A stretch of DNA of 6,612 bases from an uncultured Verrucomicrobiota bacterium (GTDB lineage: Bacteria > Verrucomicrobiota > Verrucomicrobiia > Limisphaerales > UBA9464). The stretch is taken from the NCBI GenBank assembly GCA_903864375.1, contig CAIPFS010000311.1, positions 1 to 6,612 on the forward strand, in the 5' to 3' direction. The stretch's first letter is position 1, and each line of letters opens with the position of its first letter. The notes beneath the pieces are model-generated. The model saw only the letters and a program-made list of their open reading frames with translations. It made no database searches and was not told the DNA's origin. Made by a program: the position numbers and the translations under genes. Shown here in pieces: positions 1 through 6,379 of the stretch.

Positions 1-2
1 AG

Positions 3-74
3 GTATTTTTGAACCCCTCATTCTCACCCAACTATCTGCTTGCCACCGCCAATGAATACGGCATCTGTCGCTGA
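3..74 (+). CDS. Possible 3' end of an upstream gene (partial, hypothetical)
   Basis: From base 3 one plus-strand frame stays open to a TGA at 72-74, reading ...NPSFSPNYLLATANEYGICR. The other two plus frames stop sooner. The 'SPNYLLATANEYG' stretch loosely resembles the strand-turn-strand pattern of beta-propeller (WD40-like) repeats, but 23 residues cannot settle this. No start codon or further context is visible, and an open stretch this short can arise by chance. If real, the upstream gene runs in the same direction as the DUF6600 lipoprotein gene and ends about 120 bases before its proposed start. Confidence 0.2.
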   Translation, partial: VFLNPSFSPNYLLATANEYGICR

Positions 75-193
75 GTCCAAGCTGACGTGTGAGAACAATT
101 CAAAACGCCTTTTTCGTTGGATTCCCATCGGACTCCAACGAACCAAGGATGCCAGCTGAATTGGTCTCCCGTGCTTCCCTCATTCCGTTCTTT

Positions 194-2254
194 ATGAAGA
201 CCACTGTGCTCGCGGTCACCGCCTTGGGGTTGTTGTGTGGCTGCGACCTGACCGGTTCCCGTCTGGCTGCCGATGGCGATGCGCCCCGCCCGGCGCCCCC
301 TGGTGAGAACTCCTCCTTCGCCCCCTCCCTTCCCAGCCCCTCTCTTTCCAGCCCTACCTTCACCAACACTTCCACCGCCACCAACGATGTCGCCGGGACA
401 CCCACCGTTGCGGTCAGGGAACTGGCAGCCCCGGCACCCCCCCCGGATCTACCCGGCCCCGTGCAGCAAGTGGTCCGCCTGGCGCAAACGACCTTGGGCG
501 ACGGCGTTCTGCTGGGTTTCGTCGATCAGATCAAGGAACCCTATGGGCTCAACGCCGAACAAATCATCTACCTCAATGACCTCGGCCTTTCGGAATCGGT
601 CATCAAGGACCTGATTAAGCACTCCACCGGTGCACCGGTGGGGGACCCGGCCTCTGCGACCAACGCCCCTCTTGCCGCCGGTCGGACTCCGGTGCCGGCG
701 ACCAATGGCCCTGCGCCGAGGAATCTCCCTGCAAACCTGCCTGGCTCGGACATCGGTAAAGCCCCGGCAACACCCCTGGTGCAGTACGATACCGTTCCCC
801 CCACCAACTACGTTGTGGCCCCGACGGCGCAGCCGGCAACCCCCCAGGTCTTCTACGATTCCTTGTCGCCCTACGGCCAATGGGTCGAAGACCCCGATTA
901 TGGCGTGATTTGGCAGCCCACCGTTGCCGTGGTCAATCCCGGCTGGCAACCCTACTGCGACAACGGCTATTGGGTCTGGACGGATTGTGGATGGTACTGG
1001 AGTTCCACCTACTCGTGGGGATGGGCTCCGTTCCATTATGGACGATGGTGCCGGGCCTCCTGTCATGGCTGGTGCTGGGTCCCGGACACCTGCTGGGGAC
1101 CCGCCTGGGTCACCTGGCGCACCTGTGATTCCCATTGCGGCTGGGCTCCCCTTCCGCCGCACTGTGCCTGGAGTCCCACCGTCGGCTTGACGTTTCATGG
1201 CAGCCATGTCGGCGTCGGGTTCGGGTTTGGGCTGAACTATGACTCCTACGTTTATGTCGGATGGAGCCACTTTTGTGATCGTCGTCCGTGGCAGCACTGC
1301 GCGCCCCGCTCCGAAGTCGTCGCACTTCACTCACAGTCCCGGGTCATCAATGACGTTCATGGGAATGGAAACACGGTAGTGAATGTTCACGGCAACAACA
1401 ACACAGTGATCATCAATAACGGGCCCGGTCTGGCTCCGGCTCAGGCCCACGCCCGGACCGAGATACCGCGTTTGACCGTCGCCGATGCCCATTCACCCCT
1501 GGGAAATCCGATTCCCGCCCGGGCCGGAACCGCTCCCGGGGTGGTCGCCGCCTATCGACCTGTGGTTGGCAATGCCTCTCCAACAGGTTCCACAATCTCC
1601 ACCCGGCCTTCCACGATTGCGGCACCGACGGCGACCACGGCACCGAGTCGGCCCTATATCGGGGCTTCAGCGACCCGCGGGGAGATCGCCGCCAAGCCGT
1701 CCCCGACGATGGTGCCACAACCTTCCCTCGCTCCGAATGCGGTCTCACGCCCCAAAACAGTTCCCCGCGCCACGCCCATTGCCGGGGTTCCCACTGGTTC
1801 CGTGCACGAAGCGAATCCAATTCAGGCGGAACCCCGCCGCTCCGAAATCGCCTCCACAGCGCCGGTCCGCCCCTCAGTACCGGCGGAGCGCCCCCCCACC
1901 GGCATCTTTGCACCGGGTCCGGAATCTGCCATGCGCGCACCGGTCGCCACGCCGGCCCGAGGGGTGACGACATCGCAGGGTTTCCCGTCCGGCGCACGCC
2001 CGATCGCACCCGCCGCATCCTCCACACCCAATGCACCCGCCTATCGCTACTACAATCCGACGGGTAACAATGCCCCGGTCGTCCGCTACTATCCGGGTGC
2101 GGGAGCTCCAGCGTCCGCGCCGGTCGGGCCGGTGCATGGCGGCTCCTCCGGTTATTCCAATCCCTCCGGATCCGTTCCAGCACCAAACCGTGGAGGTTCA
2201 GGGAATTCCGGTGGCTCAGGCAACACATCGCGCGGCACCCACAACGGTCGATGA
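194..2254 (+). CDS. Cys/Trp-rich DUF6600-type lipoprotein with a Pro/Ala/Thr-rich tail
   Basis: The predicted protein has 686 residues and is probably an exported lipoprotein of unknown function. Seen in order: signal peptide MKTTVLAVTALGLLCGC with lipobox L-C-G-C and lipid-bearing Cys17; a Pro/Ser/Thr-rich linker; a helical segment at about 86-143 (VVRLAQTTLGDGVLLGFV...IIYLNDLGLSESVIKDLI); a second linker; a DUF6600-type domain at about 220-325 (FYDSLSPYGQWV, SWGWAPFHYGRW, WGPAWVTWR, GWAPLPP); a 10-residue tandem repeat at about 388-407; then a long Pro/Ala/Thr-rich region ending in a Gly/Ser-rich tail. I recall the helical segment followed by DUF6600 as common in Verrucomicrobiota. The domain and the stretch after it hold about 17 Trp and 11 Cys within residues 220-370. 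I chose the ATG at 194 because the signal peptide begins there; the frame extends back to a GTG at 89. Neither start has a clear Shine-Dalgarno. Cys17 is followed by Asp. Family call fairly sure; role unknown. Confidence 0.87.
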   Translation: MKTTVLAVTALGLLCGCDLTGSRLAADGDAPRPAPPGENSSFAPSLPSPSLSSPTFTNTSTATNDVAGTPTVAVRELAAPAPPPDLPGPVQQVVRLAQTTLGDGVLLGFVDQIKEPYGLNAEQIIYLNDLGLSESVIKDLIKHSTGAPVGDPASATNAPLAAGRTPVPATNGPAPRNLPANLPGSDIGKAPATPLVQYDTVPPTNYVVAPTAQPATPQVFYDSLSPYGQWVEDPDYGVIWQPTVAVVNPGWQPYCDNGYWVWTDCGWYWSSTYSWGWAPFHYGRWCRASCHGWCWVPDTCWGPAWVTWRTCDSHCGWAPLPPHCAWSPTVGLTFHGSHVGVGFGFGLNYDSYVYVGWSHFCDRRPWQHCAPRSEVVALHSQSRVINDVHGNGNTVVNVHGNNNTVIINNGPGLAPAQAHARTEIPRLTVADAHSPLGNPIPARAGTAPGVVAAYRPVVGNASPTGSTISTRPSTIAAPTATTAPSRPYIGASATRGEIAAKPSPTMVPQPSLAPNAVSRPKTVPRATPIAGVPTGSVHEANPIQAEPRRSEIASTAPVRPSVPAERPPTGIFAPGPESAMRAPVATPARGVTTSQGFPSGARPIAPAASSTPNAPAYRYYNPTGNNAPVVRYYPGAGAPASAPVGPVHGGSSGYSNPSGSVPAPNRGGSGNSGGSGNTSRGTHNGR
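624..641. repeat. 18-bp perfect palindrome inside the lipoprotein gene
   Basis: CCACCGGTGCACCGGTGG equals its own reverse complement. It contains two ACCGGT hexamers flanking GTGCAC. It lies in the linker between the helical segment and the DUF6600 domain and encodes part of S-T-G-A-P-V-G. It could be chance in GC-rich linker DNA or a protein-binding site; nothing else in the window repeats it. Confidence 0.5.
1355..1414 (+). repeat. Two tandem decapeptide repeats in the lipoprotein (VHGNGNTVVN / VHGNNNTVII)
   Basis: Two adjacent 30-base units encode VHGNGNTVVN and VHGNNNTVII, followed by Asn-Asn. Seven of ten residues match while the codons differ (for example GTTCATGGG versus GTTCACGGC). 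The repeat sits just after the Cys/Trp-rich region and before the disordered tail. The alternating Val/Asn/Gly/Thr pattern suits a short beta-arch or beta-solenoid turn, which is inference. Confidence 0.6.
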
Positions 2255-2283
2255 ACGACCTTCAACGCCGAAGAAACGGCTTT
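2246..2283 (+). terminator. Weak hairpins after the lipoprotein gene, possible terminator
   Basis: Two short hairpins follow one another. GGTCG-atgaa-CGACC (2246-2260) has a 5-bp stem spanning the TGA stop. GCCG-aagaaa-CGGC (2267-2280) has a 4-bp stem followed by only TTT. The stems are short and the T-run poor, so efficient termination is doubtful and transcription may continue into the next plus-strand gene. Confidence 0.2.
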
Positions 2284-2392
2284 GAATGAACCCCGACGAT
2301 TATCGCACAACTTATCTCCAGCCGGACCCATGCTGCCCCGGGGTGGTCGGCGCCCAGTTGACCGCAACCCAGTGATCCACCCTCCCCATCCC

Positions 2393-3388
2393 ATGGGCAA
2401 AAAAATCTTCCCCCGCCCTGTGGCGATCGCGCTGGCCTTCGGAACCGTCCTATACCACTCCTCGCTGCTGCCTGCGGGTGCCGTGGTCTTGTATGAGACT
2501 GGATTCGAGCGGTTTGAAGGATACGACCCCCAAACGGATCTCATGGGACAGTCCGGTTGGGTGGGTGAGGGAAGCGGTGGCAATGGGATCCTCGGAGAGG
2601 CCATTCCTGGTTTCAGCGGGCAGGTGGCTTATCTCGGCTACAATCCGCCCCTCCATCGTTCGTCCACCCTCAATCTCTGGCATCCGCTGGGTCTGAATCC
2701 GGTATCAACAGACCTGCCCGTGATCCAATTCTCCGTCTCACTTCAAATCGAGGATTCGACCACCGCCGCACCCTACTTTGACGACTTCCGCTGGAGTGTG
2801 TACGGAACCGACGGACATCGATTATTCACCCTCGACTTTGATAACGACGCCCGGGGCATCTTTTACCTCCTGGACGAGACAGTCTCTGCTGAAACGGCAT
2901 TTCACGATACCCACTATTCCTTCAGCAATGGGACCCCCTATGACCTGACCGTCACCCTGAACCTGGCCAGGAACCTCTGGTCCGCGTCCATCAATGGTGC
3001 GGTGGTTGTCAATGCCCGGAAGATAACCACGACCGCCCATCCACTCTCGCTCGGGGACGTGGATGCCGTCTGGGTGGTCCGCAATCCGGATCATCCCGGG
3101 GACAACTTCATGATCTTCGATGACTACAAGATCGAAGTCACCCCCCTGACAGCGATTCCAGCCCAATTGGAGTTCCTGGGATGGACCCCGGTGAGCGGTG
3201 CCTTTCAGGTCAAAGTCTGGGGTGAACCCGGCGTGACCTATTCCCTGGAGGCCACCACCGATTTTCACGCCTGGACCCCGGTTGCCCAAGGGACTGCCTC
3301 CGTCACCGATGGTGCCGTCGTTCTGGGCGACACCGACGCCCGGAATCATCCCCGCCGATTCTACCGCGCCAGCTCCAAGGGATTGTGA
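2393..3388 (+). CDS. Secreted LamG-like beta-sandwich protein, hypothetical
   Basis: The protein has 331 residues. A signal peptide at 1-30 (basic MGKKIFPRP, hydrophobic core, AGA just before the likely cleavage point) predicts export. The mature part opens with VVLYETGFERFEGYDPQTD, a GQSGW motif and GSGGNGIL, then runs as a strand-rich region to about residue 250 (FRWSVYGTDG, LDFDNDARGIFYLLD, DLTVTLNLARNLWSASINGA, MIFDDYKIE). This pattern fits a concanavalin/LamG-like jelly roll; that fold is inference. The last 80 residues form a separate module (FQVKVWGEPGVTYSLEATTDF...HAWTPV...RRFYR) of a kind I recall at the C-termini of verrucomicrobial exported proteins. No catalytic residues or membrane anchor are seen. 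I chose the ATG at 2393 for the signal peptide; the frame extends to a TTG at 2282, but that stretch looks non-coding. There is no clear Shine-Dalgarno. The gene lies 138 bases after the lipoprotein gene on the same strand, so co-transcription is possible. Confidence 0.78.
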   Translation: MGKKIFPRPVAIALAFGTVLYHSSLLPAGAVVLYETGFERFEGYDPQTDLMGQSGWVGEGSGGNGILGEAIPGFSGQVAYLGYNPPLHRSSTLNLWHPLGLNPVSTDLPVIQFSVSLQIEDSTTAAPYFDDFRWSVYGTDGHRLFTLDFDNDARGIFYLLDETVSAETAFHDTHYSFSNGTPYDLTVTLNLARNLWSASINGAVVVNARKITTTAHPLSLGDVDAVWVVRNPDHPGDNFMIFDDYKIEVTPLTAIPAQLEFLGWTPVSGAFQVKVWGEPGVTYSLEATTDFHAWTPVAQGTASVTDGAVVLGDTDARNHPRRFYRASSKGL

Positions 3389-3436
3389 TGATCAGAGTGT
3401 TCGTTCCCAGAGGATCGACACAACCGGTCTCCGTTG

Positions 3437-5062
3437 CTACGGCAGGCAAAGGCAGGAGGAGCCGATGTGGACGTCGGCATCCGCCCAGGCGGTGCGGAAT
3501 TCCCGCAGGACGCGCTCGGCCTGACGGGGCCTTCCCATGGCACGATACGCCCGGGCCAACCCGGCCAGTGACCATCCGTTGCGGGGATTTCGGCGGAGGT
3601 CTTCCTGGTAGACCACCACCGCCTGCTGATAGCGACCTGCCCGGACAAGGGCAGCACCCAATGAGTGCCGTGCCGGAATAATCCATTGGGGAGGCTCTGA
3701 ATAGTGGAGGTGATCCTGCGCGTTCACCGCCTGCTCCAGCTCAGCCAATCCCTGATCCACCGTCTGCTTCCGACGCACCAGAATCTCGCCGGCCACCAGA
3801 TGACGCTCCACGGACAACACCTCGCGGACGTTGTTCAAATCCATTTTCTGCGTTTCGGGAATGGCCGAATAGAGTTTCTCAAACTCTGCTTTCTCCCGTT
3901 CAGCCTCTTCCAACTCTCCCCGGGCCGCGTAGGCGATGGCCCTGTCCCCCATCCGAATGGCATTGGATATTGGACTTTTCGGCCCGTAGTCGGGTGCCGC
4001 CAGGAGGGCATCCCATTCCCCAAAGCGCTTCAGCACTTCAAGCATCTGGGCCGCTTCACCATCCATTTCAGGAAATTCCTCGACCGCCTGTTGGGGCGAC
4101 TTTTCCTTGAAGATGCCCGCAACCGTCGATTTGGCGAGGGAGCTCTGGCCCCGCATGCAGGCTGCATACGTCAGGGCCATTTCGTAATGGTCAAAAAGGA
4201 CTCCCCGCAGGTGGAGCAGGTTGCGGGAAGCCAGATAGGCGTCGCCCGCCCGGAGGCAGTTGAGATTGGCCTGAACGGCTTTGTCCCAGTCCCCGGTGTG
4301 GGCATAAATGTGACACGGCATGTGCTGCAAGTGCGAAAGTCCGGGAGCGAGGTTTTCCAAGCGGTCCGCCGCAACTTTTGCCCGTTCGGGAAACGGCGAC
4401 GCCTCATATACGTGAATGTAGAGGTGCAGCGCGTGAAGGTTGTTGGGATCCAGCTGCAACACCGACTTCACCGTTTTCATCAATTCACGGGTCCCCTCCT
4501 TCGCTTTTCCTTCAAGTGTCCATTGGTCCCAGGGATGACAGTCGATGAGCGCGTCGGCAAACAGGATGCCCACGGTGGCGTTTCCGGGATGCCGGTGCCA
4601 CACCTGACGCATCGCCCCGGCGTAGGCCAGGTTGAGAGGCTGACGGTTGGTGGGTGCCGGCGTGGCAAACCTCAACTTTTGGGCTGCGATCAGTTCACGC
4701 TCGAGTGCGTTAGCCCGTGGCAAATGATCGGCTCTTTCCAGCGCCTTGAGTGCTGCAGAGGAATCATTCTCATCAATCTCCGGTGAATTGATGGTATTGC
4801 CGTAGGCCAGGGCCACACCCCATTGGGCCATTGCACAACCAGGATCGGCCTTGAGCGCTTCTTCAAAGCTGCGTTTTGCCTCGCGATAACCGTAGTCGTA
4901 GATAAACGCCAGTCCCTGGTCGAAATAGGCCTGCACCGTGGGATGACTGGTGCTGATGGGAAAGTGACAGTTGCCGATTTGTGAAGCGGGAAGGAGGGCT
5001 TCCGGAACCGGCACTGGGTCTTGCAGGCCCAGGAGGAGCCAGGGAAGGATCCAAAGGTTCAT
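3437..5062 (-). CDS. TPR-repeat protein of a conserved uncharacterised family with His-rich core motifs
   Basis: The protein has 541 residues. TPR-like helical pairs are clear near the N-terminus (about 43-88: YFDQGLAFIYDYGYREAKRSFEEALKADPGCAMAQWG) and the C-terminus (about 463-525: ARHSLGAALVRAGRYQQAVVVYQEDLRRNPRNGWSLAGLARAYRAMG). The middle holds His clusters: H210, H213, H217 with E220 (LHALHLYIHVYE) and H244, H247, H251 (HLQHMPCHIY). I recognise the pattern 'HxYIHxxE...HMPxHIY...EPPxW...NGWSL' from a widespread bacterial TPR family without assigned function; metal binding is only a suggestion. The N-terminus (MNLWILPWLLLG) is hydrophobic and may be a weak signal peptide, lacking basic residues. 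The C-terminus is unusual: SSCLCLP. The ATG at 5062 has no Shine-Dalgarno but overlaps the stop of a 13-codon mini-ORF. It lies downstream of apbE on the same strand, with a likely terminator between them, and converges with the beta-sandwich gene across 48 bases. Confidence 0.88.
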   Translation of the reverse strand: MNLWILPWLLLGLQDPVPVPEALLPASQIGNCHFPISTSHPTVQAYFDQGLAFIYDYGYREAKRSFEEALKADPGCAMAQWGVALAYGNTINSPEIDENDSSAALKALERADHLPRANALERELIAAQKLRFATPAPTNRQPLNLAYAGAMRQVWHRHPGNATVGILFADALIDCHPWDQWTLEGKAKEGTRELMKTVKSVLQLDPNNLHALHLYIHVYEASPFPERAKVAADRLENLAPGLSHLQHMPCHIYAHTGDWDKAVQANLNCLRAGDAYLASRNLLHLRGVLFDHYEMALTYAACMRGQSSLAKSTVAGIFKEKSPQQAVEEFPEMDGEAAQMLEVLKRFGEWDALLAAPDYGPKSPISNAIRMGDRAIAYAARGELEEAEREKAEFEKLYSAIPETQKMDLNNVREVLSVERHLVAGEILVRRKQTVDQGLAELEQAVNAQDHLHYSEPPQWIIPARHSLGAALVRAGRYQQAVVVYQEDLRRNPRNGWSLAGLARAYRAMGRPRQAERVLREFRTAWADADVHIGSSCLCLP

Positions 5063-5103
5063 TACTGAATTTGATTTAAAATCGGAAGAGGATCCACATC
5101 CAT
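5062..5103 (-). CDS. 13-codon mini-ORF overlapping the TPR gene start (possible leader peptide)
   Basis: ATG at 5103-5101 opens a frame encoding MDVDPLPILNQIQ that ends in TAA at 5064-5062. Its last base is the first base of the TPR gene's ATG (TAATG overlap). A strong GGAGG lies 5 bases before this ATG, whereas the TPR gene has none. The arrangement fits a short leader whose ribosomes reinitiate on the TPR start. The peptide has no run of one amino acid, so attenuation by amino-acid supply is not suggested. A frameshift that separated the true start from the gene is another explanation, but the TPR frame makes a better N-terminus from its own ATG. Confidence 0.35.
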   Translation of the reverse strand: MDVDPLPILNQIQ

Positions 5104-5108
5104 CTCGT

Positions 5109-5113
5109 CCTCC
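5109..5113 (-). promoter_or_regulatory. Strong Shine-Dalgarno (GGAGG) serving the mini-ORF
   Basis: On the minus strand a purine-rich tract (5120-5108, G/A only) contains GGAGG at 5113-5109, 5 bases before the mini-ORF ATG at 5103. It is 46 bases from the TPR start, too far to serve that start directly. This is the best ribosome binding site seen in the window. Confidence 0.6.
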
Positions 5114-5170
5114 CCCTCCCGGCGATAAAACGGGGAAAAGAAAAGTCCCTGAAAATCCGCCGGACAGACG

Positions 5171-5200
5171 AAAAAAAATTCCGCGCCGATCACGGGGCGG
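5171..5200 (-). terminator. Likely intrinsic terminator after apbE
   Basis: Reading the minus strand, bases 5200-5195 pair with 5187-5181 to form a GC-rich 6-bp stem with one bulged base (5185) and a 7-base loop. AATTTTTTTT (5180-5171) follows at once. The hairpin overlaps the apbE TGA at 5192-5190. The stem is short, but the eight-T run is convincing. If active, it separates apbE transcription from the TPR gene, whose promoter would then lie in about 5170-5121; I see no clear -35/-10 pair there. Confidence 0.42.
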
Positions 5201-6305
5201 GATTCAACGATTCACGAACCGATCGTTCGTCTGACGTTTCCGGAGGGGCTGGAACCAGCCATCGCTGCAGTCCCCTGGAGGATGTCATTTCCACCTGTGG
5301 GCCCGGCTGACGGTACACCACGCAGTCAACACCCGGATAGCTGAAAAGGGCGGCGATCCCTTCAATCGGGCCGAGCACGCTGACCACCTTGGACAACGCG
5401 TCCGTTGTCATCGGGTCGGGCCCCACCATGGTCACCAGACTGTGATCCGTCAGTGCCTGCCCTGTGCGTGGATCAACGATATGGGAGTATCTCACCCCAT
5501 CGATTTCAACCCGCTGAAATTGGTCACCTGAAGTACAGAGTGACCAATTCTTAAGAGAAATATAGAGAGGCTGCGGCGCGTTGGTGGTGTCGAAGACACC
5601 GACCTTGACCAGCCAGCCGTGTTTGTTGGGCGGGGGATCACCGGCCACCATGTCCCCTCCTCCGCTGACGAGAAACCGGTTCACCCCATGCTGTTGAAGA
5701 ATCACCGCCGCTTCACCGAGGGCATAGCCTTTGGCGATTCCGCCCGGATCAAGCCGCATTCCCGGAATGGTCAATCGTGCGGTGTGCCGGAAGGACGAGG
5801 CGGGATGGTCCGGCGGTAACGGGCGGTCCAGCTCAATGGCCCGCCAATCCACCCTCGCGCGGGCCTCGGCCAATCGGTTGTTGGGCGGAAGCTCCCGTTG
5901 GCGCCGCGCCCGTTTCCAGAGTTGCACGAGCGGACCGACCGTGATGTCAAAGGCTCCGTGGCTCGAGCGGGAAATTTCAGTCGAACGCTTCAATACCCGC
6001 CATAGGTCATCACTGATCGGCACCGGATTGGCGGTTCCGGAAAGTTTGGAGAGCCGGCTCAATTCGGACTGCTCATCATAATCACTCAGACAGGCATTGA
6101 GTTCGGCGATCCTGGAAAATGCAGCCTCGGCGGCGTTCGTGGCCGATGCCGGGTCTGGAGCGTAAAGAACGATTCGAAAGGGCAATCCCATCTCGGGCCG
6201 CTGAAACTCATACCGATGGGTCTGGTGGTCCGGGGAAGTCACGCAACCGGCGGCTCCGAGAAAGAACAGTGTGAGCCAATGGAATGCGGTCCGACGGCTA
6301 CTCAT
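5190..6305 (-). CDS. apbE: ApbE-family FAD:protein FMN transferase, lipoprotein
   Basis: The family cuts FAD and attaches FMN covalently to a Thr/Ser of target proteins (such as Nqr/Rnf subunits and other FMN-binding-domain proteins) outside the inner membrane, using Mg2+. The 371-residue length is usual. Motifs seen: signal peptide MSSRRTAFHWLTLFFLGAAGC with lipid-bearing Cys21; LSDYDEQSELSRLS (73-86); AFDITVGPLVQLW (118-130); DPGGIAKGYA (186-195); VSGGGD (213-218); TSGD (258-261); YSHIVDPRTG (273-282); TTDALSKVVSVLG (300-312), with D302 the expected metal ligand. Lys306 stands where I would expect a small residue (Thr or Ala) in this last motif. The frame is open far upstream to 6539, but that extension is translated repeat DNA; the ATG at 6305 gives the lipoprotein signal and has GGAGG 12 bases upstream. 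No flavinylation target is encoded in the window. Confidence 0.95.
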   Translation of the reverse strand: MSSRRTAFHWLTLFFLGAAGCVTSPDHQTHRYEFQRPEMGLPFRIVLYAPDPASATNAAEAAFSRIAELNACLSDYDEQSELSRLSKLSGTANPVPISDDLWRVLKRSTEISRSSHGAFDITVGPLVQLWKRARRQRELPPNNRLAEARARVDWRAIELDRPLPPDHPASSFRHTARLTIPGMRLDPGGIAKGYALGEAAVILQQHGVNRFLVSGGGDMVAGDPPPNKHGWLVKVGVFDTTNAPQPLYISLKNWSLCTSGDQFQRVEIDGVRYSHIVDPRTGQALTDHSLVTMVGPDPMTTDALSKVVSVLGPIEGIAALFSYPGVDCVVYRQPGPQVEMTSSRGLQRWLVPAPPETSDERSVRESLNPAP

Positions 6306-6317
6306 GATAAGGGAAAA

Positions 6318-6322
6318 CCTCC
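6318..6322 (-). promoter_or_regulatory. apbE: Ribosome binding site of apbE
   Basis: GGAGG on the minus strand at 6322-6318 lies 12 bases before the ATG at 6305. The spacing is on the long side, but no other start nearby fits better, and it supports 6305 over the longer frame running into the repeat. Confidence 0.55.
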
Positions 6323-6379
6323 AAAATCGGTCATAAATCGAGACCATGAGCCGAACGGACATTCCGGCGGCCATTCGAT

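Noticed and set aside
89..193. N-terminal extension of the lipoprotein gene from GTG 89
   Set aside because: It would bury the lipoprotein signal peptide 35 residues inside the protein, and there is no Shine-Dalgarno before the GTG.
449..1330. 293-codon open frame antisense to the lipoprotein gene
   Set aside because: Shadow frame of GC-rich coding DNA; Arg/Gly/Pro-rich with no family features.
1413..2228. 271-codon open frame antisense to the lipoprotein tail
   Set aside because: Shadow of the Pro/Ala/Thr-rich tail; Arg/Trp/Pro-rich composition unlike a real protein.
2286..2375. 29-codon ORF MNPDDYRTTYLQ... between the plus-strand genes
   Set aside because: No Shine-Dalgarno, no recognisable similarity, and its end does not overlap the next start; likely chance.
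2282..2392. N-terminal extension of the beta-sandwich gene from TTG 2282
   Set aside because: The 37 extra residues are Pro/Arg/His-rich and precede a good signal peptide; no ribosome binding site supports the TTG.
3704..4786. 360-codon open frame antisense to the TPR gene
   Set aside because: The opposite strand encodes a clear TPR family member throughout; the antisense product has no recognisable motif.
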